Source: Pseudomonadota bacterium
Lineage (GTDB): Bacteria; Pseudomonadota; Alphaproteobacteria; Sphingomonadales; Sphingomonadaceae
DNA length: 6,590 nt
Direction: 5' to 3'
Assembly: GCA_023424275.1 (NCBI GenBank)
Contig: JAFAED010000553.1
Coordinates: forward strand, 1-6,590
The notes under the pieces were generated by a model, which was given only the letters and a program-made list of their open reading frames with translations, did no database searches and had not been told where the DNA came from. A program made the translations under genes and the position numbers. Shown piece after piece: positions 4,794 to 6,590 of the stretch. Position 1 is the first letter of the stretch. Each line of letters begins with the position of its first letter.

Positions 4794-6590
4794 ATGACCG
4801 AATTTCTCGACCGTTCCGGCCTGTCCGTCGATTCGCGACTGGCCGATTTTATCGAGCAGCGCGCGCTGCCGGGGACGGGACTCGATACCGCAAAATTCTG
4901 GAGCGATTTTGCGGACTTGCTCGGCAAATTCGCGCCCGAGAATGCCGCCTTGCTCACGAAACGCGAGGATTTGCAGGCGCAGATCGACGCCTGGCACGAA
5001 GCGCGCGCAGGCCAGCCGCATGACGCCGCCGCCTATCAGGCGTTTCTCCGCGAGATCGGCTATCTCGTCCCCGAACCTGCGCCGTTCCAGGTCGGCACGC
5101 AAAATGTCGATCCCGAAATCGCGACGATGGCGGGGCCGCAGCTCGTCGTCCCCGCGCTCAACGCGCGCTTTGCGCTCAACGCCGCCAATGCGCGCTGGGG
5201 CAGCCTCTACGATGCGCTCTACGGCACCGACGCGCTCGACGCCCCGCCCGCGAAACCCGGCGGCTATGATGCGGAACGCGGCGCGGCGGTGATCGCGCGG
5301 GCCAAGGCGTTTCTGGACGAGGCGGTGCCGCTCAGCGGCGTGAATGGATGGGACGATCTTTCTTGCGACGACGATATCGACCTTTTCATCGCGGATCGCG
5401 GTCAGTTGGTGGGTCGCCGGGGCAAATCCTATCTGTTCCGGAATAACGGCCTGCATATCGAGGTCGTCATCGACTACGACCATCCGATCGGAAAGACCGA
5501 TCCCGCGGGCATCGCCGACGTCGTGCTCGAGGCTGCTCTCACGACGATCATCGATCTCGAAGACAGCGTTGCGGCGGTCGACGGCGAGGACAAGACGCTC
5601 GGCTATAGCAACTGGCTCGGCCTGATGCGCGGCGACCTCACCGAAAGCTTCGCCAAGGGCGGCCAGACCGTCACGCGCGCGATGGAGGCCGACCACGAAT
5701 GGACCTCGCCGTCGGGTGAGGCCTTCACCCTCCACGGCCGCAGCGTGATGTTCGTGCGCAACGTCGGCCATCTGATGACGACGCCGATGATCCGGCTGCC
5801 GAACGGTGCCGAAGCGCCCGAAGGCCTCTGCGATGCCGTCATCACCAGCCTCTGCTCGCTCCACGACCTCAAGGGCCTCGGCACGCTGAAGAACAGCCGC
5901 GCCGGCAGCATCTATATCGTGAAGCCCAAGCAGCATGGGCCCGAGGAGTGCGGCTTCACGAACCGCCTGTTCGACGCGGTCGAGGATATGCTCGGCCTCG
6001 CGCGTCACACGATGAAGGTCGGCGTGATGGACGAGGAGCGCCGTACCTCGGCCAATCTCGCCGCGTGCATCCACGCGGTGAAGGACCGTATCGTCTTCAT
6101 CAACACCGGCTTCCTCGACCGCACCGGCGACGAGATCCACACCTCGATGCGCGCGGGCCCGATGATCCCGAAGGGCGAGATGAAGGCGAGCGACTGGATC
6201 GCGAGCTATGAGGATCGCAACGTCCGCATCGGCCTCGCTTGCGGCCTCAGCGGCAAGGCCCAGATCGGCAAGGGTATGTGGGCGATGCCCGACCTGATGA
6301 AGGCGATGCTCGATGCCAAGATCGGCCATCCGAAATCGGGCGCGAACACCGCATGGGTGCCGTCGCCCACCGCCGCGACGCTCCACGCGCTCCATTATCA
6401 TGCCGTCGACGTCTTCGCGCGGCAGAAGGACATCGCGGGCGAGGCGGTGCCCTCGCTCGATCGCCTGCTCGCCATCCCCGTCGCCACCGGCCGCAACTGG
6501 AGCGACGCCGAAGTCACGCGCGAGCTCGACAACAATTGCCAGGGCATCCTCGGCTACGTCGTGCGCTGGATCGATCAGGGCGTCGGCTGC
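4794..6590 (+). CDS. glcB: Malate synthase G (runs off right edge)
   Basis: Condenses glyoxylate with acetyl-CoA to malate and CoA, the second step of the glyoxylate shunt, in the cytoplasm; Mg-dependent monomer of about 720 residues. 599 codons are visible with no interruption. Hallmarks: FRNNGLHIEVVID (215-227), TTIIDLEDSVAAVDGEDK (250-267), VMFVRNVGHLMT (318-329; R322 equals catalytic R338 of E. coli), GVMDEERRTSANL (410-422; E414 equals Mg ligand E427), FINTGFLDRTGDE (435-447; D442 equals Mg ligand D455) and VRWIDQGVGC at the edge. C599 corresponds to E. coli C617, so the catalytic base (D631 there) lies about 14 residues outside the window. The start ATG has the AGAGGG site just upstream. 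The isocitrate lyase partner is not in view. The gene is divergent from the small WYL-like gene. Codons near 5340-5500 end in A/T more often than those further on. Confidence 0.97.
   Translation, partial: MTEFLDRSGLSVDSRLADFIEQRALPGTGLDTAKFWSDFADLLGKFAPENAALLTKREDLQAQIDAWHEARAGQPHDAAAYQAFLREIGYLVPEPAPFQVGTQNVDPEIATMAGPQLVVPALNARFALNAANARWGSLYDALYGTDALDAPPAKPGGYDAERGAAVIARAKAFLDEAVPLSGVNGWDDLSCDDDIDLFIADRGQLVGRRGKSYLFRNNGLHIEVVIDYDHPIGKTDPAGIADVVLEAALTTIIDLEDSVAAVDGEDKTLGYSNWLGLMRGDLTESFAKGGQTVTRAMEADHEWTSPSGEAFTLHGRSVMFVRNVGHLMTTPMIRLPNGAEAPEGLCDAVITSLCSLHDLKGLGTLKNSRAGSIYIVKPKQHGPEECGFTNRLFDAVEDMLGLARHTMKVGVMDEERRTSANLAACIHAVKDRIVFINTGFLDRTGDEIHTSMRAGPMIPKGEMKASDWIASYEDRNVRIGLACGLSGKAQIGKGMWAMPDLMKAMLDAKIGHPKSGANTAWVPSPTAATLHALHYHAVDVFARQKDIAGEAVPSLDRLLAIPVATGRNWSDAEVTRELDNNCQGILGYVVRWIDQGVGC

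Noticed and set aside
4653..6401. Long minus-strand open frame (582 codons) opposite glcB
   Set aside because: It is the antisense shadow of an unmistakable malate synthase G. Its predicted product is rich in Arg, His, Ala and Asp without recognisable domains, typical of antisense frames in C/G-ending codon genes.

Overview
The window is GC-rich, with strongly C/G-ending codons and a short palindromic repeat built on CCCCTCCCC/GGGGAGGGG arms. Together with the gene content this suggests an alphaproteobacterium of the sphingomonad type (Sphingopyxis or Sphingomonas relatives). That placement is recognition of style and protein likeness, not a database result. Five genes are visible and the two outermost run off the window.

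Left half, minus strand: an arginine succinyltransferase (AST) catabolic operon, transcribed from about 2945 towards 1. The order is an M20/carboxypeptidase-G2-like metallohydrolase, then astA (arginine N-succinyltransferase), then astB (N-succinylarginine dihydrolase, cut by the left edge). The hydrolase stop and the astA GTG start overlap (GTGA), so the two look translationally coupled. Between astA and astB lies a composite repeat of about 130 bp whose transcribed strand carries four consecutive G-runs able to form a G-quadruplex, competing with two hairpins. The canonical last-step enzyme AstE and the enzymes AstC and AstD are not in view. The hydrolase is a reasonable candidate for removing succinate from N-succinylglutamate.

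Middle: a divergent intergenic region (2946-3124) with two neighbouring inverted repeats and a degenerate CtrA-like box separates the operon from a plus-strand gene. That gene encodes a membrane diguanylate cyclase with about seven transmembrane helices and a GGEEF domain that lacks the RxxD inhibitory site. Converging on it with only 3 bp between stop codons is a 99-residue protein resembling a lone WYL-type domain.

Right: a second divergent intergenic region (4622-4793) holds ATTGG/CCAAT-type inverted repeats and leads into glcB, malate synthase G of the glyoxylate shunt. It is intact from its start for 599 codons and then cut by the right edge.

The three blocks (arginine catabolism, c-di-GMP signalling with the small WYL-like gene, glyoxylate shunt) show no clear joint function beyond carbon and nitrogen utilisation. 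I see no phage genes, transposase, CRISPR array, tRNA or rRNA, and no clear undescribed system. The most interesting points are the possible AstE substitute, the G-quadruplex/hairpin element inside the operon, and the lone WYL-like protein.
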